Source: Phycisphaeraceae bacterium (GTDB taxonomy: Bacteria; Planctomycetota; Phycisphaerae; Phycisphaerales; UBA1924). Taken from it: DNA of 64,000 nt. This document shows positions 32,502-40,607 of the stretch, one piece after another. The position numbers were made by a program, and so were the translations under genes. A model generated the notes under the pieces. That model was given only the letters and a program-made list of their open reading frames with translations. It did not search any database and was not told the DNA's origin. Numbering within the stretch: position 1 is the stretch's first letter; each line of letters begins with the position of its first letter. The DNA lies in assembly GCA_019454185.1 (NCBI GenBank), contig CP075368.1:3736084-3800083 (forward strand), read 5' to 3'.

Positions 32502-33317
32502 ATGGGAAGGACACCCGTCGTTGCTGCAATCTGGTTCCTGGTTATCTGCTGCGCGGGCGGCGCGACGGCGCAACCAGTACCGGCTCTCGGAGATGAACCG
32601 CCTCCTGTGCCAGTGCCCAAGTCGCCCGTGGCGTATCCGCACCCGTTGATCACGGAGATTCTGTACGCCGTGCCGACGAAGAACGGGGACGCGAACCGCG
32701 ACGGGGAGCGCCAGACAACGGGAGACGAGTTCGTCGAGTTGATCAATCCCCATGATCGAGCGATCCGGATCAGCGGCTACACGCTGCACGACTCGGCGAA
32801 GCCGGGGCGGACGCAGTTCCGCTTCACGTTTCCGCAGCTCACGCTCCAGCCGGGGCAGGTGGTGGTCGTTTTCAACGGCCATGACTCGAAATTGAGCGGC
32901 GAGTCCGACGGCACGGTCGGCGATGGCGCGACACCCCCGAAGAAGCAGCATCCGGATTTCGGAAACGCGTGGGTCTTCACGGCCCGCGCGCCCTCGACAC
33001 GCGCGGGCTTTGCGAACGGGGGTGACTGGGTGATGCTGCTCGATCCGCGCGGCGAGCCCGTGCAGTGCGCGATCTGGGGCGATGCGGAGAAGCCGGTGCT
33101 TCCGGATGGAAGCGTGTGCGTAGTGGAGTTGGTGACCGATTCGAACGGTGTCAGCGCGCAGCGGCGCGGGCTCGATGGTCCCTTCGAGCCCCATCCGCCG
33201 TACAGGGCGAGCGGGCTGGGAGCCGACGCGCCTCTGATGCCGTTCAGCCCGGGCGTCTTTGTGGTGCCGGGCCTGACGCGGCTTGAGGACATGCCCCCCT
33301 ACAAGGGCGAGCGATAA
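32502..33317 (+). CDS. Secreted lamin-tail-domain protein
   Basis: A 271-residue exported protein: signal peptide IWFLVICCAGGATAQ, then a Pro-rich spacer, then a lamin tail domain. The LTD starts at LITEILYAVPT and runs through TTGDEFVELINPHDRAIRISGYTLHDS, the family's characteristic EFVEL-N and G-x-L strands. It ends near GGDWVMLLDPRGEPVQCAIWG. The domain is an Ig-like fold found in surface proteins and nucleases; here there is no second domain. The ATG at 32502 is fixed by the signal peptide. The longer frame back to 32337 lies on the pepA side and lacks meaning. Function unknown, possibly adhesion. Confidence 0.82.
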   Translation: MGRTPVVAAIWFLVICCAGGATAQPVPALGDEPPPVPVPKSPVAYPHPLITEILYAVPTKNGDANRDGERQTTGDEFVELINPHDRAIRISGYTLHDSAKPGRTQFRFTFPQLTLQPGQVVVVFNGHDSKLSGESDGTVGDGATPPKKQHPDFGNAWVFTARAPSTRAGFANGGDWVMLLDPRGEPVQCAIWGDAEKPVLPDGSVCVVELVTDSNGVSAQRRGLDGPFEPHPPYRASGLGADAPLMPFSPGVFVVPGLTRLEDMPPYKGER

Positions 33318-33448
33318 ACGCCGCTTTCGTCTCTGCGAGCAACAGGCGGTCTTTCGGCGTGCCACGCCCCGGGTGACGGGCTGTATGCTCTTGACCCCGA
33401 GAGCGTGCGGGCGCGAGCGTGCCGCGGCGTCGGGTTCAGGAGTCGATG

Positions 33449-35491
33449 ATGTACCTGGCTAAGTCGATCTGGCTCACGCGTTGGGTGTGTGGTGTGGTCT
33501 CTCTCTCATGCGTCTTTGCGCTCGGCTGCCAGTCGGGCGGCGGGGCCCGCGAGACGGGGCCGGTGGTCTCTGAGGCCGGCACGAGCACCGTTGCGGATCG
33601 TTACGGACGGGATATCTTCGCTCCGCTCGATCTTCCTCCGGGCAATGAGGTGCGGAGTGCGAGCGGCAGGCCGGGGCACGCCTATTGGCAACAGCGGGTC
33701 GATTACACGATCAACGCGACACTGGATGCCGAGAAGCGGCGGCTCACGGGCGTTGTGCGCGTGCGATATGTGAACAACTCGCCGGAGCCCTTGCCTTTTC
33801 TCTGGATGACGCTCGAACAGAATCTCTTCGACAAGGAGAGCACCGGCGCGCTGATGCTGGGCAAGGGAGGGCGATTCGGTAACCGCGACGGTTTCGAGGG
33901 CGGGTACCAGATCTCGCGCGTGACGCTGCTCGGTCCGCAAGGGGATGCGCAGCGAGCCCTGAATCTCGACGTCTACGACACGGTCGGGAGGATCGATCTT
34001 CCCACGCCGGTCGGTCCGCGCGGGGGCGAGGTGCGATTCGAGGTGGAGTACGCGTTCGACGTGCCCCCGTATGGATCGGATCGCATGGGCGTCGAGAAGG
34101 TCTCTCAGGGGACGATCTTCCAGTTTGCGCAGTGGTTCCCCGCGGTGTGCGCGTTCGACGATGTCCACGGGTGGAACACGCTGCCGTATCTCGGCGCGGG
34201 TGAGTTCCACACGAACTTCGGGGACTATGAGCTCGCGCTCACGCTGCCTCGGGGTCACATCGTGGGGGCAACGGGCGAGCTTGTGAACGCGCCGGAGGTG
34301 CTGACGGCGACGCAGATGGAGCGACTGGAGAGGGCGCGTCGGACACGTGAGACGGTGATGATCCGCACGCCGGAAGAAGTGGGGGATCCCGCGAGCCGTC
34401 CTGCGGGGGATGGACCACTGACCTGGAAGTTCGCCGCCAAGAACGTGCGCACGGTGGCGTGGACGAGTTCGGAGGCGTTTATCTGGGATGCGTCGGCGGT
34501 CGATGGCGATGCGTCGCGCGTCTGGGTGGGAAGCGGCGCGGGCAACGGCGCGGGCACCCTCTGCATGTCGTTGTATCCGAAGGAGGGGATCGGCCAGTGG
34601 TCGAAGAGCACGGACATGCTGCGCTTCTCGATCGAGCATTACAACAGGATGTGGTTCAGGTATCCGTACCCGACGGCGATCAACGTGAACGGAATCGTCG
34701 GCGGGATGGAGTATCCCATGATCATCTTCTGCCGCGAGCGGAACAACGAGCGCGGCCTCTTCGGCGTGACCACGCACGAGATCGGCCACAACTGGTTCCC
34801 CATGATCGTCTCCAACGATGAGCGCCGGCACGCCTGGATGGACGAGGGGTTCAACACGTTCATCAACTACTACTGCAATCTGGAGCGGTATCCAGGGGAT
34901 GCGCCGAGGCGTGGAGACCCGAGGACGTTCGCGGCCGAGATGCGCCGGGGCGACGACCAGCCGATGATGACGTTCCCCGACCGGCTCGCGGGCGGTCGGC
35001 TGGGGCGGATGATGTACGCCAAGCCCGCCGCGGCTCTTGTGCTGCTGCGTGAGCGTGTGCTCGGCCCGGAGCGTTTCGATCGCGCGTTCAGGGCGTACAT
35101 CGATCAGTGGGCGTTCAAGCATCCGCAACCGGCCGACTTCTTCCGCATCATGGAGAACGAGGCGGGGATGGATCTCGCATGGTTCTGGCGCGGGTGGTTC
35201 TATGAGAACGGCACCCTCGATCTCGCCGTAATGGGCTTCGATCAGGAGGGTGCGTCCAACGCGACCGCGAAGTTCCGGTCACTCCGTCGCATGGTCATGC
35301 CTGCGGAGTATCGCGTGGACTACACGGACGGCTCGTCTGAAGTCAGGCGGCTGCCTGTCGAGGCGTGGTACACGAGCGATGCGCACACCGCGGCCTGGAA
35401 CACGCAGGGACGACGCGTCAAGCGGGTCACGATCGATCCGGAGAGCCGCCTGCCCGATCAGGAGCCGTCGAACAACTCGTGGCCGAGATAG
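33449..35491 (+). CDS. M1-family metallopeptidase lipoprotein
   Basis: Zinc aminopeptidase-like enzyme of 680 residues, anchored by a lipoprotein signal peptide (VVSLSCVFALGC). The catalytic site is intact: HEIGH at 443-447 and the third ligand E466, giving HExxH-x18-E as in M1. The substrate-anchoring motif appears as GGMEYP rather than GAMEN, a variant seen in other bacterial M1 relatives. The N-terminal part (YTINATLDAEKRRLTGVVRVRYVN) is the beta-sandwich typical of the family, and WFYENGTLDLAV starts the C-terminal part. The ATG at 33449 is preferred over 33446 because AGGAG is 6 bases away. It degrades peptides outside the cytoplasm, by inference. Confidence 0.93.
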   Translation: MYLAKSIWLTRWVCGVVSLSCVFALGCQSGGGARETGPVVSEAGTSTVADRYGRDIFAPLDLPPGNEVRSASGRPGHAYWQQRVDYTINATLDAEKRRLTGVVRVRYVNNSPEPLPFLWMTLEQNLFDKESTGALMLGKGGRFGNRDGFEGGYQISRVTLLGPQGDAQRALNLDVYDTVGRIDLPTPVGPRGGEVRFEVEYAFDVPPYGSDRMGVEKVSQGTIFQFAQWFPAVCAFDDVHGWNTLPYLGAGEFHTNFGDYELALTLPRGHIVGATGELVNAPEVLTATQMERLERARRTRETVMIRTPEEVGDPASRPAGDGPLTWKFAAKNVRTVAWTSSEAFIWDASAVDGDASRVWVGSGAGNGAGTLCMSLYPKEGIGQWSKSTDMLRFSIEHYNRMWFRYPYPTAINVNGIVGGMEYPMIIFCRERNNERGLFGVTTHEIGHNWFPMIVSNDERRHAWMDEGFNTFINYYCNLERYPGDAPRRGDPRTFAAEMRRGDDQPMMTFPDRLAGGRLGRMMYAKPAAALVLLRERVLGPERFDRAFRAYIDQWAFKHPQPADFFRIMENEAGMDLAWFWRGWFYENGTLDLAVMGFDQEGASNATAKFRSLRRMVMPAEYRVDYTDGSSEVRRLPVEAWYTSDAHTAAWNTQGRRVKRVTIDPESRLPDQEPSNNSWPR

Positions 35492-35553
35492 AGATTCGTC
35501 CTCGCCCGAGGGCGAAGTCAAGAGGTGGGCATGTCGGCACCGCTTGGCGCGGG

Positions 35554-36063
35554 TTACGGCAGGAGCCAGATGAAGACGTTGACGGCGATCGCGGCGTACA
35601 CGCCCGCGACGAGATCGTCGATCAGGATCCCCCAGCCGCCGGGGATTCGCTGAAGCCCGCGCGCCGGCGGGGGCTTCATGATGTCCATGATGCGGAACGC
35701 GACGAAGCAGAAAGCGAGCGTCGCGAGCGTGCGGGGCCAATCGACGAGCCCGGCCCACGGGATCGCAAGCAGCGGGATGCACTGGCCAGCGGTCTCGTCG
35801 GCGACGACCTCGGATGGGTCCTTCTCGCCGAAGCGGACCTCGGCGAGGTCGCCGTGCGCGATACACGCCCAGCAGAAGAGGACAAGCACGAATGCAAGCA
35901 CGCCGAAGTAGACCAGAGGATTCTCGCGCGGGCCGAAGCCCGTCAGCATCAGAAGGAGCGCGAGCGCGACAGGAGGAACCGAGCCCCACGTGCCGGAGGC
36001 AGGGCGTCGGAAGCCGAGGCCGAACGTAGTGATGAGGTGGAAGGTGGGCGGTGTTCGCGTCAT
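35554..36063 (-). CDS. pgpA: Phosphatidylglycerophosphatase A
   Basis: Membrane phosphatase of 169 residues that converts phosphatidylglycerophosphate to phosphatidylglycerol. The family pattern is complete: TFGLGFRRPASGTWGSVP near the N-terminus, three to four hydrophobic helices, a metal-binding acidic segment DPSEVVADETAGQCIPLL, and IMDIMKPPPARGLQRIPGGWGILIDD with conserved Asp residues. The ATG overlaps the last base of the pgsA stop (ATGA), so the two are translationally coupled. They form the two final steps of one pathway. It converges on the M1 peptidase gene. Confidence 0.93.
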   Translation of the reverse strand: MTRTPPTFHLITTFGLGFRRPASGTWGSVPPVALALLLMLTGFGPRENPLVYFGVLAFVLVLFCWACIAHGDLAEVRFGEKDPSEVVADETAGQCIPLLAIPWAGLVDWPRTLATLAFCFVAFRIMDIMKPPPARGLQRIPGGWGILIDDLVAGVYAAIAVNVFIWLLP

Positions 36064-36752
36064 GTGGCTGGCTTTCGAGTGGCGGAGATCGCGCGCGTGA
36101 TGTAGGGGATGCCGCTGAGAATTGTGGCGACCACGGTTGCCCAGACAGCGATGTCGATGGTCCACGCGCCGGCTGAGCCGCGTGCGGGCGCGCCCCATGC
36201 GAGTAGCATGAGGATCAGCGGCACAACGACCGACTGCAGGACCATCTTTGCCTTGCCGGCCCATCCGGCGGAGAAGTCGATCCCATCTCCTTCGAGTGCG
36301 GCCCGGATGGAGGTGACGAGCAGCTCACGTGCGAGGATCACCACAACCATCCAGGGTGCGACGCCCGAGACCAGATCGCCCGACGCGCTGGTGAAGGCCG
36401 GTCCTGCGAGCATGATGAAAGCGCCCAGCACCAGAACCTTGTCGGCGAACGGGTCCATCACGCGACCGAACTTCGAGACGACGCGCCACTTCCGGGCGAG
36501 GTATCCGTCGAGGGCATCGGTCAACGCGGCGAGCACAAAGAGCGCAGCGGCAAGCAAGAGCCCGATGTCCGGGGTATCGCCAGCGATCGAGGCGCCAGTG
36601 GGGAAGGGGCGCGATCGGAACGCGATCAGCCCGACGAAGAGGGCGGTCATCGCCACCCGCAGCAGTGTCAGGGCGTTCGGTAGGTGGACCTGCCAGGGGG
36701 CGGGCGCGGGTCGGGTGGCTGGATGTGCCGCATTGGGGGCCGGCTCGGGCAT
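36060..36752 (-). CDS. pgsA: CDP-diacylglycerol-glycerol-3-phosphate phosphatidyltransferase
   Basis: Integral membrane enzyme of 230 residues making phosphatidylglycerophosphate from CDP-diacylglycerol. The signature D-G-x2-A-R-x8-G-x3-D-x3-D is present as DALDGYLARKWRVVSKFGRVMDPFADK (only key residues matter). Several helices surround it. A 24-residue Pro/Ala-rich N-terminal tail precedes the first helix; the true start could be later, but it is the only ATG before LPNALTLLR. The pgpA gene overlaps its stop codon by four bases, an operon for two successive steps of phosphatidylglycerol synthesis. Confidence 0.93.
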   Translation of the reverse strand: MPEPAPNAAHPATRPAPAPWQVHLPNALTLLRVAMTALFVGLIAFRSRPFPTGASIAGDTPDIGLLLAAALFVLAALTDALDGYLARKWRVVSKFGRVMDPFADKVLVLGAFIMLAGPAFTSASGDLVSGVAPWMVVVILARELLVTSIRAALEGDGIDFSAGWAGKAKMVLQSVVVPLILMLLAWGAPARGSAGAWTIDIAVWATVVATILSGIPYITRAISATRKPAT

Positions 36753-36821
36753 GGCAGCCGATGGTAGCGTGAGGGGTGGTGTCGTCCGGAACTCCGGGTC
36801 ACGACCGGTTGCAAGGGTTGG

Positions 36822-36850
36822 TTGAAGGATGGGTGAGTCCCATCTATCCT
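36822..36850 (+). promoter_or_regulatory. Promoter of nuoJKLMN with palindromic spacer
   Basis: TTGAAG (36822-36827) and TATCCT (36845-36850) are separated by 17 bp. The spacer is itself an inverted repeat: GATGGG, TGAGT, CCCATC (36828-36844). Initiation near 36857 gives a leader of about 75 bases before the TTG start of nuoJ. A dimeric regulator could sit in the spacer. Confidence 0.5.
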
Positions 36851-36932
36851 CTGGACCCGTTCAAGGCGGCGGACTGTCCGCTTCGCTGCGCGCGGGTTGT
36901 TCGCCGGTATTCGACCTCGAGAAGGGCCGCCG

Positions 36933-37880
36933 TTGGACCATCTCATACATCCGATCGCGCTGTATCTCGGTTTGGCGCTCGTGGGGCTCGGGCTATGTGT
37001 CGCGCTGCCGCGCGCGCGGGTCAGCCCTCAGGTCATCGGGGCGTTGCTCGCTGCGGGCGGCCTCGGCGTGATCCTGGTGCTCATGGGCCTCAAGGCCAAG
37101 GGCGAGCTGCCGAATCTCTACTTTTATGTGTTCTCGCTGGTCGCCCTCGGCGGTTCTCTCCGGGTGGTCACACACCCGAGGCCGGTGTACTCGGCGATCT
37201 ACTTCATCCTGACGATTCTGGCCTCTTGTGGTTTGTATCTGCTTCTCTCGGCAGAGTTTATGGCGTTCGCACTGGTGATCGTCTATGCCGGTGCGATCCT
37301 GATTACCTATCTCTTCGTCATCATGCTCGCGACGCAGGCGCCGACCGAGGATCGGACGGAAGGGCTGAAGTCGTACGACATTGCAGCCCGGGAGCCCATG
37401 TTGGCAACAGTCGCCAGTATGGCGCTGGTTGCGGTGCTGACCGGGATGCTCTTTGCTGGCGTCTCCGGGCTAGAGCCCCGGCGCGCGGGGGCATCCCACG
37501 ACGCGCTGCTTGCGCAACTCCCTCGCCGCGTTGAAGATGCGATGAAGGACGCGAGCGTGATCTCGTTCAAGGATCGCATTGTTGAGCGGGACGGGGCGTT
37601 CCAGATCGACATCGAGAATCGGCGGGCGCTGGTCACCGGCCCGGGTGGTGAGCGCTGGGTTGATTTCCCTGCCAAACTCGCCCCCCGGAACGTGGAGGCC
37701 CTCGGTTTCAATCTTCTGAACACCCATCCCGGCTCGATCGAGATCGCGGGCGTGATCCTGCTGATGGCGATGCTGGGCGCGGTCGTTCTCTCTCGCCGGC
37801 AGGTCGAGATCGACGAGGAGGCGAAGGTCCGTCAGGCCCGCAACCTCATGGAAGGACGCGGCGCGGAGGGACAGGCGTGA
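36933..37880 (+). CDS. nuoJ: NADH-quinone oxidoreductase subunit J (NuoJ), extended
   Basis: Membrane-arm subunit of complex I. Part of the 315-residue protein aligns with ordinary NuoJ (about 185 aa): YFYVFSLVALGGSLRVVTHPRPVYSAIYF, then FALVIVYAGAILITYLFVIMLATQ. The latter is the helix with the characteristic bend near the E channel. Ahead of it are two additional hydrophobic segments (LYLGLALVGLGLCVALP, VIGALLAAGGLGVILVLMG). Before the last helix (EIAGVILLMAMLGAVVLSRRQVE) there is an extra hydrophilic segment of about 90 residues (roughly 190-280). The TTG at 36933 is proposed as start because AAGGG is 8 bases upstream; another TTG at 36897 is possible. nuoK overlaps its stop. Confidence 0.9.
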   Translation: MDHLIHPIALYLGLALVGLGLCVALPRARVSPQVIGALLAAGGLGVILVLMGLKAKGELPNLYFYVFSLVALGGSLRVVTHPRPVYSAIYFILTILASCGLYLLLSAEFMAFALVIVYAGAILITYLFVIMLATQAPTEDRTEGLKSYDIAAREPMLATVASMALVAVLTGMLFAGVSGLEPRRAGASHDALLAQLPRRVEDAMKDASVISFKDRIVERDGAFQIDIENRRALVTGPGGERWVDFPAKLAPRNVEALGFNLLNTHPGSIEIAGVILLMAMLGAVVLSRRQVEIDEEAKVRQARNLMEGRGAEGQA

Positions 37881-38236
37881 TGGGCACCGACCTCTTCATG
37901 CTGGCGCAGGCGGGCTTTCCCGAGCCGATGGGCGGGGCCACGCTCGCGCACTATCTCCTGATCTCCGTGCTGATGTTTGCCATCGGGCTCATCGGGTTTC
38001 TCACCCGGCGGAACCTGATCGTGATGTTCCTCTGCACCGAGCTGATGTTCCAGGCCGCCGGTATCGCGCTCATCGCGTTCAGCCGGTTCCACCTCGAGCA
38101 CAGCGGTCAGACGTTCGTGATCTTTGTGCTGACGGTCGCCGCCGCGGAGGCGGCGATGGCGCTCGCTCTGGTTGTGCTCCTCTTCCGCAAGCGTGAGTCG
38201 CTCGATGCGGATGAGTGGACGGAAATGAAGGGTTGA
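37877..38236 (+). CDS. nuoK: NADH-quinone oxidoreductase subunit K (NuoK)
   Basis: Small membrane subunit of complex I with three helices, part of the proton path near NuoJ. The 119-residue protein has the family features: TRRNLIVMFLCTELMFQAAGIALIAFS with the conserved Glu residues in helices 2 and 3, and AAAEAAMALALVVLLF with the second Glu. The first GTG overlaps the nuoJ stop (GTGATG), and the following ATG at 37880 is an alternative. GGAGG is 7 bases before the GTG. Gene order continues with nuoL, 51 bp downstream. Confidence 0.95.
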   Translation: MMGTDLFMLAQAGFPEPMGGATLAHYLLISVLMFAIGLIGFLTRRNLIVMFLCTELMFQAAGIALIAFSRFHLEHSGQTFVIFVLTVAAAEAAMALALVVLLFRKRESLDADEWTEMKG

Positions 38237-38287
38237 TCCCGCAGTGCCCCCGCCCTGCTCCGGCAGTGGGGGTGAGAGGTTCGGAAC

Positions 38288-40564
38288 GTGACGATCGCCT
38301 CGGACATCATGGGTTCGATCCTGCACGCGGCTGTCGGTGCGCCCGGCGCCTCCGGAGCCGCCCTTCCCGCGATCGAGACCGGTCCGTGGTGGGTCTCGCT
38401 CATTCCCGCGCTCCCGCTGCTTGCCTGCATCCTGTGCGGCGTCTCCGCCGCGATGCGCATCAAGAGCAAGCTCCCGGCGTGGATCACGGTCGGGTGTCTC
38501 GGTGTTTCCTTCGCGTTGACCGCAGCGATGTTCCAGCAACTCGCGGGCGGCCGTTCGGTGACGATCGCGTGGGAGTGGATCAATGTCGCCTGGACCGATT
38601 CGAGCGGGCACGAACGCTCGCTCATCGCCAACTTCGGGTTCTATGTCGATTCGCTGACGTGCCTCTGGATGCTCTTCGTCACGGGGCTCGCGACGCTGAT
38701 CGCCCTCTACGCCAGCGAGTACATGAGCCACGACGTGGGAGCGGGGTATTGCCGCTTCTTCGCGGCGTTCGGCCTGTTCGTCTTCTCGATGGCCTGCCTC
38801 GTGATGGGCGACAACCTGATTCTGCTTTATCTGGGTTGGGAGGGTGTGGGCCTCTGTTCGTACCTTCTGATCGGATACTTCTACAAGAAGCCCTCCGCGG
38901 TCGCCGCCGCGAAGAAGGCGTTCATCATGAACCGCATCGGCGACCTCGGGCTGGCGCTCGGCATCTTCCTTGCGTTCGTGCAGTTCGGGTCGGTCGAGTA
39001 CAAGGTGATCCTTGAGGCGGCGCAGCCGTGGCTCGCCGCGGCCCAGGCCGGTCACTTCGAAGAGATCCCCGCGACGGTGCAGCTCATCCCGATCCTGCTC
39101 ATGATCGGTGCTTTCGGCAAGTCGGCGCAGCTGCCCCTGTACGTGTGGTTGCCGGATGCGATGGAAGGCCCGACGCCGGTGTCGGCCCTGATCCACGCGG
39201 CGACGATGGTGACGGCGGGCGTCTACCTGATCGCCAGGACGTACCCGTTGTTCCTCGTGTCGGAGTACGCCCTGCCGATCGTGGCATGGGTGGGGGCCCT
39301 GACAGCACTGGTCGCCGCGACGATCGGCATGGCCCAGTTCGACATCAAGCGGATCATGGCGTACTCGACGGTGTCGCAGCTCGGGTACATGTTCGCGGGC
39401 TTGGGTGTTCTGACGAGCACGGGTGCGGCGTTCCACGTCTTCACCCACGCATTCTTCAAGGCATCGCTCTTCCTCTCATGCGGCGCGGTGATGCACGGTT
39501 TCGCGGGCCAGTTGGATCTGCGGAAGCTCTCGGGTGTCGGCAAGATGAAGGGGTGGCTGGTTGTCACGGTCGCGATGTTTGTCGGGTGTCTGAACCTTGC
39601 GGGCTTCCCATTCACGGCGGGCTTCTTCTCGAAGGACATGATCCTCGCCGAGGCCTTCGTGACGCCCCACATGGCACCGATCGGCTGGATCCTGCTGCTC
39701 ACGGCGGGTCTGACCGCGTACTACACCTTCCGCGTCTTCTTCCGCGTCTTTGTCGGGCCGAAGTATTACGAGCCGGGCGATGAGGTGCACGCCCACTCGG
39801 ATCATGGCAATGGTGATCACGATCACGGCGAACACGGCCACAGCGGCCATGGGCATGATGCGCATGGTCACGACCACGCTGGAGATCATGGGCACGCCCA
39901 CGGCCATGCTCCCGGCGAGTTCCATCCGCACGCGCCGGGCTGGGCGATCAACTTTGTCCTTGCTGCGCTGACGATCCTGTCCATCGCTGCCGCGGGCCTC
40001 TATTTCATGGGCGACCACGGCGGCTGGGTCGCGAAGATGGTCCACGCGTCGAGCGCGAACTATCCGCCCGTGGTCGATCTGGCGGCTCACGCCGGCGAAG
40101 CACACGGACACGCTCACGACGGGCACGCCGCCCACGGCATATTCCTCGGCATGGACCCGCACAAGGTCATGTACTACGTCTCGGGGATCGTGGGGGCGAT
40201 CGGCATCGCGATCGCATTCGGCCTGCACTATGTGGGTCGGAAGACCGCCGCGACCGCCAACGCCGACAAGCTGCTCCCCGCGCTCGGCCCGATCCCGAAG
40301 CTGGCGCAGGGCAAGTGGTTCGTGGACGAGGTGTACGACCTGCTGATCGTCAAGCCGCTGCACCTGATCTCGATTGTGTTTGCCTACATCGACAAGCTGC
40401 TTGTCGATGGGCTCGTCAACGCGTTCGGGTGGGTGCCGCGCGGCATGGGCTCCGGCCTGCGTCCGCTGCAGTCCGGCAACCTCCACGGCTACGCCGTGCA
40501 GATGGCCGGGGGCGTGGCGGTGCTCTTGCTCATTGTGTTCCTGGCGTCGATCGCGGGTCTGTAG
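38288..40564 (+). CDS. nuoL: NADH-quinone oxidoreductase subunit L (NuoL) with histidine-rich loop
   Basis: Antiporter-like, proton-pumping subunit of complex I with about 16 helices and the long lateral amphipathic helix. The 758-residue protein is longer than the usual 610-650. Family features: YLGWEGVGLCSYLLIGYFYK, then FGKSAQLPLYVWLPDAMEGPTPVSALIHAATMV, the core region with Lys and Glu of the proton path. Two histidine-rich inserts follow the later helices. The first, about residues 501-551, has 18 His in 51 residues; the second, about 602-620, has six. The start is GTG 38288, with a weak GAGAGG upstream. Confidence 0.95.
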   Translation: MTIASDIMGSILHAAVGAPGASGAALPAIETGPWWVSLIPALPLLACILCGVSAAMRIKSKLPAWITVGCLGVSFALTAAMFQQLAGGRSVTIAWEWINVAWTDSSGHERSLIANFGFYVDSLTCLWMLFVTGLATLIALYASEYMSHDVGAGYCRFFAAFGLFVFSMACLVMGDNLILLYLGWEGVGLCSYLLIGYFYKKPSAVAAAKKAFIMNRIGDLGLALGIFLAFVQFGSVEYKVILEAAQPWLAAAQAGHFEEIPATVQLIPILLMIGAFGKSAQLPLYVWLPDAMEGPTPVSALIHAATMVTAGVYLIARTYPLFLVSEYALPIVAWVGALTALVAATIGMAQFDIKRIMAYSTVSQLGYMFAGLGVLTSTGAAFHVFTHAFFKASLFLSCGAVMHGFAGQLDLRKLSGVGKMKGWLVVTVAMFVGCLNLAGFPFTAGFFSKDMILAEAFVTPHMAPIGWILLLTAGLTAYYTFRVFFRVFVGPKYYEPGDEVHAHSDHGNGDHDHGEHGHSGHGHDAHGHDHAGDHGHAHGHAPGEFHPHAPGWAINFVLAALTILSIAAAGLYFMGDHGGWVAKMVHASSANYPPVVDLAAHAGEAHGHAHDGHAAHGIFLGMDPHKVMYYVSGIVGAIGIAIAFGLHYVGRKTAATANADKLLPALGPIPKLAQGKWFVDEVYDLLIVKPLHLISIVFAYIDKLLVDGLVNAFGWVPRGMGSGLRPLQSGNLHGYAVQMAGGVAVLLLIVFLASIAGL

Positions 40565-40607
40565 TCGTTCTTCGCGTCGGGCGACCCGACGCGTGAAGGA
40601 GTGTTGA

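Noticed and set aside
36776..37534. 252-codon plus-strand frame before and over nuoJ
   Set aside because: Frame-shifted shadow of nuoJ; low-complexity Arg-rich product.
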